Below, in pieces: positions 1 to 7,097 of a stretch of DNA of 59,250 bases (its first letter is position 1; every line of letters begins with the position of its first letter). Position numbers and translations under genes: made by a program. A model generated the notes under the pieces. It saw nothing but the letters and a program-made list of their open reading frames with translations. It was not told the origin of the DNA and ran no database searches. The stretch lies in assembly GCF_012933385.1 (NCBI RefSeq), contig NZ_JABBPN010000022.1, positions 1 to 59,250 of the forward strand, written 5' to 3'. Source of the DNA: Paenibacillus lemnae. Its GTDB lineage: Bacteria; Bacillota; Bacilli; Paenibacillales; Paenibacillaceae.

Positions 1-2
1 TC

Positions 3-746
3 GCACAGCGGCTGCCGCGCCTCGGGCTGCTGCAGCCGCCGCAGCCCCGGACCGCCGCTGGCGGCGCAGCAGCGCCCGGCGGACAAGCCCTGCCGCCGCG
101 CCACAGCCATACGGCGGCGGCGTACACGCGCCAGGACCCCTTCAAAGCGGTCATATATGACCGCACGGGGTCCCTGAGCGGCTATGCACTCCAGCGCGCG
201 CTGGAGGAGCGCGGCTGTGTGCCGGAGATGAGCGACGAGCGGCGCGTCGTCCTGCTCTTTGCGATTGGCTCGACCGTGGAGAATGCCAATCACCTCTTGT
301 GGGCACTTCAGCATATTCTGGAGCAGGAGGAGAAGACGGATGCTGCTAGAAGCACCTCTCATCCATTGCCTGAAGCAGACGCCATAAGCCACAACTCCAC
401 CCGAAATAGCGCAGAGATCACCGCATCGCAGCATGTTTCCACGTGGAACAATTGTAAGCTTTCACGTCCCTTTACAGATCCGGTCTCCTTTCATCTGACG
501 CCGCCAGACCGGAGCCAGATGGAGTCCATCCCGCTGGAGCAATGTACACGAAGGATCGCCGGAGAGATGATCATTCCGTATCCTCCGGGCATTCCGCTGC
601 TCTATCAGGGAGAGATCATCACATCACAGCAGGCTGAGCAGCTGGTTCTGTTAAGAGATGCAGGGGCCAAGTGTCAGGGTCCGGAAGATCCGGCTCTGGG
701 TACCATACGCGTGTTTAAAAATTCAGGAAAGCAGGTCAGTCCATGA
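3..746 (+). CDS. Orn/Lys/Arg-type PLP decarboxylase, C-terminal part (5' end outside window)
   Basis: The reading frame is open from the window edge, so this is the 3' part of a larger gene. The C-terminal domain of fold-type I basic amino-acid decarboxylases is recognisable: DPFKAVIYDRTGSLSGYALQ, then ERGCVPEMSD, and near the end PYPPGIPLLYQGEIIT. In B. subtilis the gene before tmk is yaaO, a putative Lys decarboxylase, so position agrees. The first 40 or so residues visible form an Ala/Pro/Gln-rich, very GC-rich linker, unlike the rest. The PLP-binding lysine lies upstream of the window, so activity cannot be judged. Its stop overlaps the tmk start (ATGA). Whether arginine, lysine or ornithine is the substrate cannot be told. 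Confidence 0.85.
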   Translation, partial: AQRLPRLGLLQPPQPRTAAGGAAAPGGQALPPRHSHTAAAYTRQDPFKAVIYDRTGSLSGYALQRALEERGCVPEMSDERRVVLLFAIGSTVENANHLLWALQHILEQEEKTDAARSTSHPLPEADAISHNSTRNSAEITASQHVSTWNNCKLSRPFTDPVSFHLTPPDRSQMESIPLEQCTRRIAGEMIIPYPPGIPLLYQGEIITSQQAEQLVLLRDAGAKCQGPEDPALGTIRVFKNSGKQVSP

Positions 747-1384
747 ACCGCAAACCATTGTTTATAACCATCGAGGGAGGGGAGGGATCTGGAAAAACAA
801 CGATGATCGGCCGCTTGTCCGCCTATTTTCAGAATCATTCCATTCCCTATCTTCTCACCAGAGAACCTGGAGGCATCGAGATTGCGGAGAAAATACGATC
901 TGTCATTCTGGATCCAAGTCACACAAGTATGGATGCACGTACGGAGGCACTCCTGTATGCAGCGGCCCGGCGGCAGCATCTTGTAGAGAAGGTCGAGCCC
1001 GCACTTGCTGAAGGGCTAACGGTAATCTGCGACCGTTTCATCGACAGCAGTCTCGTCTACCAGGGATTAGGCCGCGGCATCGGGATAGAGGAAGTATGGA
1101 ATCTCAATCAGTTTGCTATCGGTTCACGCATGCCGGATCTGACGCTGCTGCTGGATATTGACCCGGAGATTGGACTTTCCCGGATTGCAGCCAATGGTGA
1201 GCGGGAGTTCAACAGGCTCGATATGGAAAGCCTGGCCTTTCACCGTAAAGTCCGGGAGGGTTACCGTCTGGTCGCTGAGAGGGATCCTGATCGTATTCAG
1301 ATGATTGATGCTTCAAAATCGCCGGTTATGGTCGAACGGGAAATGATTTCCGTGTTAGAGCGTACGGTTTTAAAGGGTTTTTGA
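743..1384 (+). CDS. tmk: Thymidylate kinase
   Basis: Phosphorylates dTMP to dTDP with ATP in the cytoplasm, an essential step of dTTP synthesis. The 213-residue protein has the usual length. A P-loop GGEGSGKTT lies at residues 12-20, TREPGG follows near residue 40, and the DR(Y/F) motif DRFIDSS is near residue 95. The arginine-bearing lid region is RLDMESLAFHRKVREGYR. The start ATG overlaps the stop of the upstream decarboxylase by four bases, which implies translational coupling. darA follows after a 68-bp gap, the same order as in B. subtilis. Confidence 0.97.
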   Translation: MNRKPLFITIEGGEGSGKTTMIGRLSAYFQNHSIPYLLTREPGGIEIAEKIRSVILDPSHTSMDARTEALLYAAARRQHLVEKVEPALAEGLTVICDRFIDSSLVYQGLGRGIGIEEVWNLNQFAIGSRMPDLTLLLDIDPEIGLSRIAANGEREFNRLDMESLAFHRKVREGYRLVAERDPDRIQMIDASKSPVMVEREMISVLERTVLKGF

Positions 1385-1452
1385 TAGGCTATGTCTAATA
1401 ATAGACATACGGCTTGTAGAAATGCCGATGATAACAAGGAGGGACATTGCAT

Positions 1453-1782
1453 ATGAAAATGATCGTTGCGATTGTACAAGATAAGGACAGCAACCGTCTT
1501 TCAGCAGGACTGGTCAAAGCGAATTTCCGGGCAACCAAACTGGCGAGTACTGGCGGATTTCTGAAAGCAGGCAATACTACATTTATGATCGGGGTGGACG
1601 ATACTCAGGTGGAAAGCGTGATGAGTGTGATCCGCAACAGCTGTAAAGTACGTGAACAGCTGGTTACCCCGGTTACACCGATGAGCGGTACGACCGATTC
1701 CTACCTGCCGCTTCCGGTTGAAGTCCAGGTTGGCGGTGCAACGGTATTTGTGCTTCCTGTTGAGCGGTTTGAGCATTTCTAA
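1453..1782 (+). CDS. darA: PII-like cyclic-di-AMP receptor DarA (YaaQ)
   Basis: DarA is a small trimeric PII-like protein that binds c-di-AMP; its downstream partner is not firmly established. The 109-residue product begins MKMIVAIVQDKDSNRLSAGL and contains TKLASTGGFLKAGNTTFMIG, typical of the family. The ATG at 1453 is preferred over an in-frame TTG at 1447 because AGGAGG at 1437-1442 gives about 10 bases of spacing to the ATG and only 4 to the TTG. It sits between tmk and yaaR as in B. subtilis. A c-di-AMP riboswitch lies 8 kb downstream in the same window, so this organism has at least two types of c-di-AMP sensor here. Confidence 0.95.
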   Translation: MKMIVAIVQDKDSNRLSAGLVKANFRATKLASTGGFLKAGNTTFMIGVDDTQVESVMSVIRNSCKVREQLVTPVTPMSGTTDSYLPLPVEVQVGGATVFVLPVERFEHF

Positions 1783-1805
1783 TATACGTGAAGTGGCAAA
1801 AACCT

Positions 1806-1878
1806 GCTGCTGAGCTGCTATAGTGGGGTCGTTTGCTGCAAGTGTACCCTAATGTCTCCACGAACCATGCTCAGCAGC
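1806..1878. repeat. Long-range inverted repeat between darA and yaaR
   Basis: GCTGCTGAGC at 1806-1815 is perfectly complementary to GCTCAGCAGC at 1869-1878, separated by 53 bases. There is no T-run after it, so it is not an ordinary intrinsic terminator. A TATAAT at 1887-1892 follows directly, but no convincing -35 box is visible. Confidence 0.4.
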
Positions 1879-1915
1879 TGTGGTATTATAATTAGAAACA
1901 AGGTGGTGAACGGGG

Positions 1916-2359
1916 TTGAAGATCAATCCGGGCTTCAGGCCCTTGAAGAGCGAGTTACCGGTTGCAGATAACAGCACCAAGCCTGTCCAGCAGAAATCCT
2001 TCTCTGATATTATGTATAAGCAGGGAGAACAGGCTACCAGTGAAGAGCTGGGCCGTCAAATGCGTGAAATTGCGATGCAGGGCGATCGTCTCGCCAGGGC
2101 GATGACCATTCGCGAGTTAAAAGCTTACCGCTTCATGGTCAAAAGATTTCTGGAAGAAACGGTACGGCGCGGCGTGAAGATGAAAGAAACAAGAGGATGG
2201 GACCGGCGGGGCCGGAGTAAGCGGTATAACGTCATTGATGCGATTGATTCCATGCTGCTCTCCATGGCGGATGAGCTGCTGGAAACAGAACAGGGAAAAA
2301 TTGAACTATTGGGCAAAATCGGAGAAATTCGAGGCATGTTGATTAATATGGAATTTTAA
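1916..2359 (+). CDS. yaaR: YaaR family protein (DUF327)
   Basis: A 147-residue protein of the DUF327/YaaR family with no settled function; it is found next to darA and holB in many Bacilli. It starts with TTG behind AAGGTGGTGAA. The N-terminal 35 residues look disordered. The rest is helical and charged (LKAYRFMVKRFLEETVRRGV, then GWDRRGRSKRYNVIDAIDSM). No signal peptide, membrane segment or catalytic motif is apparent. The next gene, holB, follows closely, so the two are probably co-transcribed. Confidence 0.88.
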   Translation: MKINPGFRPLKSELPVADNSTKPVQQKSFSDIMYKQGEQATSEELGRQMREIAMQGDRLARAMTIRELKAYRFMVKRFLEETVRRGVKMKETRGWDRRGRSKRYNVIDAIDSMLLSMADELLETEQGKIELLGKIGEIRGMLINMEF

Positions 2360-2392
2360 AAGATAGAGATGATTTGGAAAGAGAGAGGACTT

Positions 2393-3376
2393 ATGTCTTT
2401 TAATGATATATTGGGGCAGGAATCTGCCAAGCAGCTGCTGCAGAACGCATTAAGGCGTCAAGCGGTGAGCCATGCTTATGTGTTTAGCGGACCTGCAGGC
2501 GCGGGGCAGCTGGAGACAGCCGTCACCTTTGCCAAAGCGTTGTTCTGTACCGAAAGTGAAGATGATGCATGCGGTCATTGTCTGGAATGCCGCAAGGTCG
2601 ATCATGGCAACCACCCGGACCTGACAAGAATTTCACCGGATGGTGCCAGTATAAAGATTGACCAGATCCGCGAGCTTCAGCGGATTTTTTCATACCGTTC
2701 GGAGAAGAACAATCCGAAAGTTTATATTATTGATGATGCAGATAAAATGACCGTTCAGGCGGCCAACAGTCTTCTGAAATTTCTGGAGGAACCGCAGATG
2801 CCTGCAGTGGCCATTCTGATTGCCGAGAACGGACAGGCGCTGCTTCCGACGATACAATCCCGGTCTCAGCAGGTTCCTTTCCGGCAGCTGGACCCCGGGA
2901 TGATGGAAAAGATTCTTGTTCAGGAGGAATATCCTGCGGTATTGGTCCGCTGTGCCGTTCATCTGGCCTCCGGATTAGAGGGCTGCAGGGCGATTTTGAA
3001 TGAGAATTGGTTTGCAGAAATCCGAAACGTAGTGTTACAATTAGGGAAGGAGTCTCTGAACCGCTCTGGCATGGCTATGATTACAGCGAGTCAGAAGGTG
3101 TTCAAATCCGGACTCTCAGAGCATTTGGACATGCTCTTCAATTTGTTCCATTTATGGTTCAAAGATATGATTTATGTCCAGTACGGCAGGCAGGATTGCC
3201 TCGTTTTCATAGATCAGAGTGAATTTATCTCCGGTCATGCGTCAGCCCGCAGCACATCACAATGGGTCTCCTGCATGGATTTGGCCGCAGAGTGTCAGAA
3301 GAAATTACGCTATAATGTCAACGGACAGCTCTGTCTCGAGCAATTGTTAATGGGTATGGGCGAGGCTCCGGAGTGA
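2393..3376 (+). CDS. holB: DNA polymerase III delta' subunit
   Basis: Component of the clamp-loader (with delta and tau) that opens and loads the beta clamp on primed DNA. The protein, read from ATG 2393, has 327 residues. That start has AGAGAGGA five bases upstream; an in-frame ATG at 2369 has no good ribosome site. AAA+ features: SGPAGAGQLETA replaces a normal Walker A, with Gln where the nucleotide-binding Lys would be, as expected for the non-ATPase delta' subunit. A four-cysteine zinc module (CTESEDDACGHCLEC) follows, then a DEE-like stretch (VYIIDDADKM) and SRSQ at the sensor position. The YaaR, RicT and YabA neighbours match B. subtilis. Confidence 0.93.
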   Translation: MSFNDILGQESAKQLLQNALRRQAVSHAYVFSGPAGAGQLETAVTFAKALFCTESEDDACGHCLECRKVDHGNHPDLTRISPDGASIKIDQIRELQRIFSYRSEKNNPKVYIIDDADKMTVQAANSLLKFLEEPQMPAVAILIAENGQALLPTIQSRSQQVPFRQLDPGMMEKILVQEEYPAVLVRCAVHLASGLEGCRAILNENWFAEIRNVVLQLGKESLNRSGMAMITASQKVFKSGLSEHLDMLFNLFHLWFKDMIYVQYGRQDCLVFIDQSEFISGHASARSTSQWVSCMDLAAECQKKLRYNVNGQLCLEQLLMGMGEAPE

Positions 3377-3435
3377 GACAACTTGTAGTACCCGCAAACG
3401 GCCAATAGGTAAGGCTAATCAAGGGGGTTTATTTT

Positions 3436-4236
3436 TTGTACAGCGTAGTGGGTGTCCGCTTTAAGAAAGCGGGCAAGATTTATTATTTCGATCCGCTGGA
3501 TCTGCCCGTGGACAAAGAACATTTTGTCATTGTCGAAACGGCCCGGGGGATTGAGTACGGACAAGTGGTAATCGGGAAGAAAGAGGTTCAGGAATGTGAT
3601 GTGGTGCTTCCTCTGAAGAAAGTGATCCGCATTGCCGGCGATAGTGACGCCCGAGTGGTGGACGAGAACAAGCTGGCGGCGAAGGATGCCTTCACAACCT
3701 GTTTAAATAAAATCCGTGATCACGGACTGAAGATGAAGCTGGTGGATGTGGAATTCACCTTTGACCGCAACAAGATCATTTTTTATTTTACTGCAGAGGG
3801 ACGTGTCGATTTTCGTGAGCTGGTGAAGGATTTGGCGGGCATTTTCCGCACCCGGATCGAGCTTCGTCAGATCGGCGTTCGCGATGAAGCCAAGATGCTC
3901 GGCGGTTTGGGACCCTGCGGCCGGGTACTGTGCTGCTCCTCCTGGCTGGGTGATTTTGAACCCGTATCGATCAAGATGGCCAAGGATCAGAGCTTGTCAC
4001 TGAATCCGACCAAAATTTCCGGTTTGTGCGGAAGATTGATGTGCTGCTTGAAATTTGAGCATGATAACTATGAGAGCGTTAAGGAAGAACTGCCTTCTAC
4101 CGGCAAGATTGTCGTTACTTCTCTAGGTGATGGCAAGGTAGTCGGAATTAATGCGAACAAACGGACCGTACATGTACAATTATTTGATATCGGTAAGGTC
4201 AAGGAACTTCCACTGGATGACGTTGTCGTCAAGTAG
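3436..4236 (+). CDS. ricT: RicT (YaaT/PSP1-domain), Ric complex subunit
   Basis: RicT forms a complex with RicA and RicF that carries Fe-S clusters and modulates RNase Y-dependent mRNA processing, biofilm formation, competence and sporulation in B. subtilis. The 266-residue protein starts with TTG at 3436, placed 8 bases after AAGGGGGT. It begins MYSVVGVRFKKAGKIYYFDP, a strong family signature. The PSP1 C-terminal domain contains GPCGRVLCCSSWLG and CGRLMCCLKFEHD, giving the conserved cysteine cluster that can hold the Fe-S centre. RicA and RicF are not in this window. Confidence 0.95.
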   Translation: MYSVVGVRFKKAGKIYYFDPLDLPVDKEHFVIVETARGIEYGQVVIGKKEVQECDVVLPLKKVIRIAGDSDARVVDENKLAAKDAFTTCLNKIRDHGLKMKLVDVEFTFDRNKIIFYFTAEGRVDFRELVKDLAGIFRTRIELRQIGVRDEAKMLGGLGPCGRVLCCSSWLGDFEPVSIKMAKDQSLSLNPTKISGLCGRLMCCLKFEHDNYESVKEELPSTGKIVVTSLGDGKVVGINANKRTVHVQLFDIGKVKELPLDDVVVK

Positions 4237-4268
4237 ACCAATAGAACGGTTACTTTCGGGGTGTAATC

Positions 4269-4640
4269 TTGGAGAAGAAAAACATTTTTATGCGCATTCA
4301 AGAGATGGAGTCTCAATTGGGACATATGAACAGTGAACTGGGTGAACTGAAACAGATCGTCAAGGAACTGCTGGAAGACAACCATCGTCTCAGCCTGGAA
4401 AATGAACAGCTCCGTAAAGTGTTGAAGAGAGAAGTTCAACCGGCAGACCATAAACCTTCCACATCCCGAAAGCAGCCTTCTCCCATCCCGATGCAGGGTA
4501 GCGGAGAAGACCTGGTCGGAGAAGGATATGATAATCTGGCCCGTTTATATCATGAGGGCTTCCATATCTGTAATGTCTACTATGGACATCTGCGGACAGA
4601 AGGCGATTGTCTATTCTGCTTGTCTTTCTTGAATAAGTGA
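4269..4640 (+). CDS. yabA: Replication initiation-control protein YabA
   Basis: YabA binds DnaA and the DnaN clamp and limits re-initiation at oriC. The 123-residue product starts with TTG at 4269 (GGGGTG at 4258-4263). The N-terminal half is a coiled coil (LGELKQIVKELLEDN, then LENEQLRKVLKREV), used for tetramer formation. A short Pro/Ser-rich linker leads to a C-terminal zinc-binding part with GFHICNVYYG and GDCLFCLSF (His and three Cys). It is followed directly by an intrinsic terminator, so it probably ends the transcript that includes ricT. Confidence 0.95.
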   Translation: MEKKNIFMRIQEMESQLGHMNSELGELKQIVKELLEDNHRLSLENEQLRKVLKREVQPADHKPSTSRKQPSPIPMQGSGEDLVGEGYDNLARLYHEGFHICNVYYGHLRTEGDCLFCLSFLNK

Positions 4641-4664
4641 ATTTTAATATCACCTGATCTATAA

Positions 4665-4700
4665 AAAGCCGTAGGATATTCAGCGCCTACGGCTTTTTTT
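4665..4700 (+). terminator. Intrinsic terminator after yabA
   Basis: Stem AGCCGTAGG (4667-4675) pairs with CCTACGGCT (4686-4694) and is followed by a T-run. Confidence 0.9.
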
Positions 4701-4747
4701 CGAATGCTGCCATCTATACATCAAGCTGTCAAAGGATAGGGATTACT

Positions 4748-5503
4748 ATGAAAAAAGAAACAGAACTCCGCGCAACCGAGCGGGTGGATGACCTGCTGAC
4801 CCATGAACTGGGCATCATACAAAGTGACGAAGTATTCAGCTTCTCTATGGATGCTGTGCTTCTTGCACAGTTTGCCCGCCTGCCCCGGCGCGGAAAGGTG
4901 CTGGATCTGTGCAGCGGCAATGGCGTGATTCCTCTGCTTCTGTCCACACGGACACAGGCTGTCATCGAAGGAATCGAGATTCAGCCTCGTTTAGCCGATA
5001 TGGCCCAAAGAAGCATAGTGATGAACGGGCTGCAAGAGCGGATTACGATGAGGATGGGGGACCTGCGTGAGCTGCACCAGGAAGTGGGATATGGTGGGTA
5101 TGACTACATTACCGTTAACCCACCTTATATGCCGCTCAATGGCAGTGATATGAAGCTGAACACTCATCAGGCTATAGCACGGCATGAAATTCACTGTACG
5201 CTGGAGGAGGTCATTCAGGCGGGAGCCCGGCTGCTGCGGTCCGGAGGAAAGCTGGCTATGGTGCATAAACCGAACCGTCTGGCTGAAATCATCGTGATGA
5301 TGCATAAGTATCGGCTGGAACCGAAAGTGATCCGGTTTGTCCATCCCCGTGCCGGCCTTGAGGCCAACATGGTGCTAATCGAGTGCATCCGGGACGGAAA
5401 GCCGGAGGTGCGCCTGCAGCCGCCGCTGATTGTGTATGACGATCAAGGGACATACTGTCCGGAGTTGATGGAAATTTATTATGGAAAAGAGGAACCTTCA
5501 TGA
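4748..5503 (+). CDS. TrmN6-like tRNA adenine-N6 methyltransferase (YabB)
   Basis: A class I SAM methyltransferase of the TrmN6 family; the E. coli relative methylates A37 of tRNA1(Val). The 251-residue protein has the SAM motif VLDLCSGNGVIPLLLS near residue 57 and the amino-methyltransferase motif NPPY (VNPPYMPLNG) near residue 125. The N-terminus (ERVDDLLTHELGIIQSDEVF) is also typical. The target RNA in this lineage is not proven from sequence. Its stop overlaps the rsmI ATG by four bases (ATGA), so the two are coupled. B. subtilis has yazA, a small GIY-YIG gene, between them; it is absent here. Confidence 0.9.
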   Translation: MKKETELRATERVDDLLTHELGIIQSDEVFSFSMDAVLLAQFARLPRRGKVLDLCSGNGVIPLLLSTRTQAVIEGIEIQPRLADMAQRSIVMNGLQERITMRMGDLRELHQEVGYGGYDYITVNPPYMPLNGSDMKLNTHQAIARHEIHCTLEEVIQAGARLLRSGGKLAMVHKPNRLAEIIVMMHKYRLEPKVIRFVHPRAGLEANMVLIECIRDGKPEVRLQPPLIVYDDQGTYCPELMEIYYGKEEPS

Positions 5504-6384
5504 GTGCGACTTCTCAAAGCAGCTTCGCAGCTTCCCGGACAGATGGCTCGGGAGCCTTGTATCTGGTGGCGACACCGATCGGCAATCTGGAAGACATGAC
5601 CTATCGTGCGATACGCATTCTGCGGGAGTGTCATATTATCGCTGCAGAGGATACCCGGCAGACCCGAAAACTGCTCACTCATTTTGACATACAGCCACAG
5701 CAGCTCTTCAGCTACCATGAGCATAATAAGGCAGCCAGCGGGCCTGAGATTATACGTTATATAATAGAAGGAAAAAATGCAGCGATCGTCAGCGATGCCG
5801 GTCTGCCGGCCATATCGGATCCTGGAAGCGACCTGGTGAGACTCGCTTTGGCCAAGGGAATTGCTGTCATTCCGATTCCGGGAGCGAATGCTGCTCTTTC
5901 GGCTCTGATTGCCTCCGGTTTATCTACCGAACGCTTCACGTTTATCGGATTTCTTCCCAGAGAAAAGAAAGACGCCATGGAACTGCTGCATGAGCTGCCA
6001 GCTTCAGCAGGCTCCCTGCTGTTTTATGAATCACCGCACCGGATCAAGAAGACGCTGTCGTTTATGTATGAAGCACTGGGTGAACGTCAGGTTGTACTGG
6101 CCCGTGAACTGACCAAGAGGTATGAAGAGTTTGTCAGGGGGACTCTGCCAGAGTGTATGGAGTGGCTGGATGAACATCCGCCTCTGGGTGAGTACTGCAT
6201 AGTGGTAGAAGGAGGTAATCTGGAAGACGAGCAGCGAGAGCGGGATGCGTGGTGGCAGCAGCTGTCCATAGAAGATCATGTCGCTCATTACGAGAGCCGG
6301 GGAGAAACCCGTAAGGATGCGATGAAAAAAGCTGCAGCCGACCGGGGCGTATCAAAGCGGGATATTTACAACGCCCTTCTTTAA
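5500..6384 (+). CDS. rsmI: 16S rRNA (cytidine-1402-2'-O)-methyltransferase
   Basis: Methylates the 2'-OH of C1402 in the decoding centre of 16S rRNA, using SAM. The 294-residue protein shows the tetrapyrrole-methylase fold motifs in order: LYLVATPIGNLEDMTYRA near residue 20, AAEDTRQTRKLL near 48, VSDAGLPAISDPGSDLV near 90, and PIPGANAALSALIASGL near 128. The C-terminus carries the extra RsmI helical part ending KRDIYNALL. It is coupled to the upstream methyltransferase and faces abrB tail to tail. Confidence 0.96.
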   Translation: MSATSQSSFAASRTDGSGALYLVATPIGNLEDMTYRAIRILRECHIIAAEDTRQTRKLLTHFDIQPQQLFSYHEHNKAASGPEIIRYIIEGKNAAIVSDAGLPAISDPGSDLVRLALAKGIAVIPIPGANAALSALIASGLSTERFTFIGFLPREKKDAMELLHELPASAGSLLFYESPHRIKKTLSFMYEALGERQVVLARELTKRYEEFVRGTLPECMEWLDEHPPLGEYCIVVEGGNLEDEQRERDAWWQQLSIEDHVAHYESRGETRKDAMKKAAADRGVSKRDIYNALL

Positions 6385-6417
6385 GTCCTGTAGAGCAGGA
6401 CGCCAAAGAATACAAAC

Positions 6418-6462
6418 AAAAAAATGCCTCTCAAATGCCGAAGCCGGCAAGTAGAGAGGCTC
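6418..6462 (-). terminator. Intrinsic terminator of abrB (minus strand)
   Basis: On the minus strand GCCTCTC (6460-6454) pairs with GAGAGGC (6432-6426). A second inner stem, TTGCCGG/CCGGCA-like, supports it. The run of A on the + strand at 6418-6424 becomes the U-run. Confidence 0.8.
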
Positions 6463-6524
6463 AAGGAGATATAAAAAAAGGTTCGAATTAACAAAATGTA
6501 AAATTGCCTATATAAGAGAGGATA

Positions 6525-6779
6525 TTAGTTGGCTACAGGCGATGGAATTTCGGATACACATTCATGGCACACAATCTTGCCTTTAAAATAAGTGACATTC
6601 TCAGCGTTTCCGCAGAATATGCACGCAGGCTCATACTTCTTAAGCATGATACGCTCGCCGTCCACATAAATCTCCAAAGCGTCTTTCTCACCAATGCCCA
6701 AAGTACGGCGAAGTTCGATAGGAATAACAACCCGTCCTAGCTCGTCTACTTTTCTTACAATACCTGTTGATTTCATCAT
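6525..6779 (-). CDS. abrB: Transition-state regulator AbrB
   Basis: AbrB represses stationary-phase and sporulation genes during exponential growth. The 84-residue product begins MMKSTGIVRKVDELGRVVIP and continues IELRRTLGIGEKDALEIYVD, almost identical to B. subtilis AbrB over the swapped-hairpin DNA-binding domain. The C-terminal part differs from B. subtilis: it carries CIFC and CHEC, two CXXC pairs about 17 residues apart, likely to bind zinc. An upstream extension of the frame is open, but the promoter and 0A boxes lie inside it, which argues for the MM start at 6779. That start has GAGAGGGG about 12 bases upstream, slightly long. It is the first clear gene opposite to the main direction. 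Confidence 0.95.
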   Translation of the reverse strand: MMKSTGIVRKVDELGRVVIPIELRRTLGIGEKDALEIYVDGERIMLKKYEPACIFCGNAENVTYFKGKIVCHECVSEIPSPVAN

Positions 6780-6812
6780 AACTGATTCAAGCCCCTCTCG
6801 CCATAATTTAAA

Positions 6813-6829
6813 AAAGTCATTATTCGACA
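6813..6829 (-). promoter_or_regulatory. Tandem Spo0A boxes downstream of the abrB promoter
   Basis: Read on the minus strand, 6829 to 6813 is TGTCGAA-TAA-TGACTTT. The first is a perfect 0A box (TGNCGAA); the second matches at TGAC. From memory the B. subtilis abrB operator reads nearly the same (TGTCGAATAATGACGAA). Position about +18 to +34 fits repression by Spo0A~P. Confidence 0.8.
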
Positions 6830-6852
6830 TAGTTCTATCTTTTATGTTATTA

Positions 6853-6881
6853 ATAGTACCAACGATTCCCAAAACAGTCAA
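6853..6881 (-). promoter_or_regulatory. Sigma-A promoter of abrB
   Basis: On the minus strand, -35 TTGACT (6881-6876) and -10 TACTAT (6858-6853) are separated by exactly 17 bases. Confidence 0.8.
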
Positions 6882-6989
6882 CCTGTTTTTTGAGAATAAA
6901 ACACTTATTAACAAAAATATAGTGAGTTCAAGCCTGTTTTTATCACAAAAGTGTCAAATGTCTGGTGTTTTTAAGCTTACATTAAGGTT

Positions 6990-7040
6990 TGTCGATTTGG
7001 AAGACGACAATTTACCTAATTCGACATAATGCGACAATAT
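6990..7040 (+). promoter_or_regulatory. Possible promoter and Spo0A-like boxes before the HD-domain gene
   Basis: The 318-bp abrB/HD intergenic region holds TGTCGAT at 6990-6996 and a perfect 0A box in reverse, TTCGACA, at 7020-7026. A weak promoter reading is TTTACC (7011-7016), 18 bases, CAATAT (7035-7040), in which case the perfect box would sit inside the promoter. Inference only. Confidence 0.35.
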
Positions 7041-7097
7041 GCGTCAAAAGTAGTGGAAAGCTCTTTCAAAAGTCTGATTATGGAGATGATGAAGACG

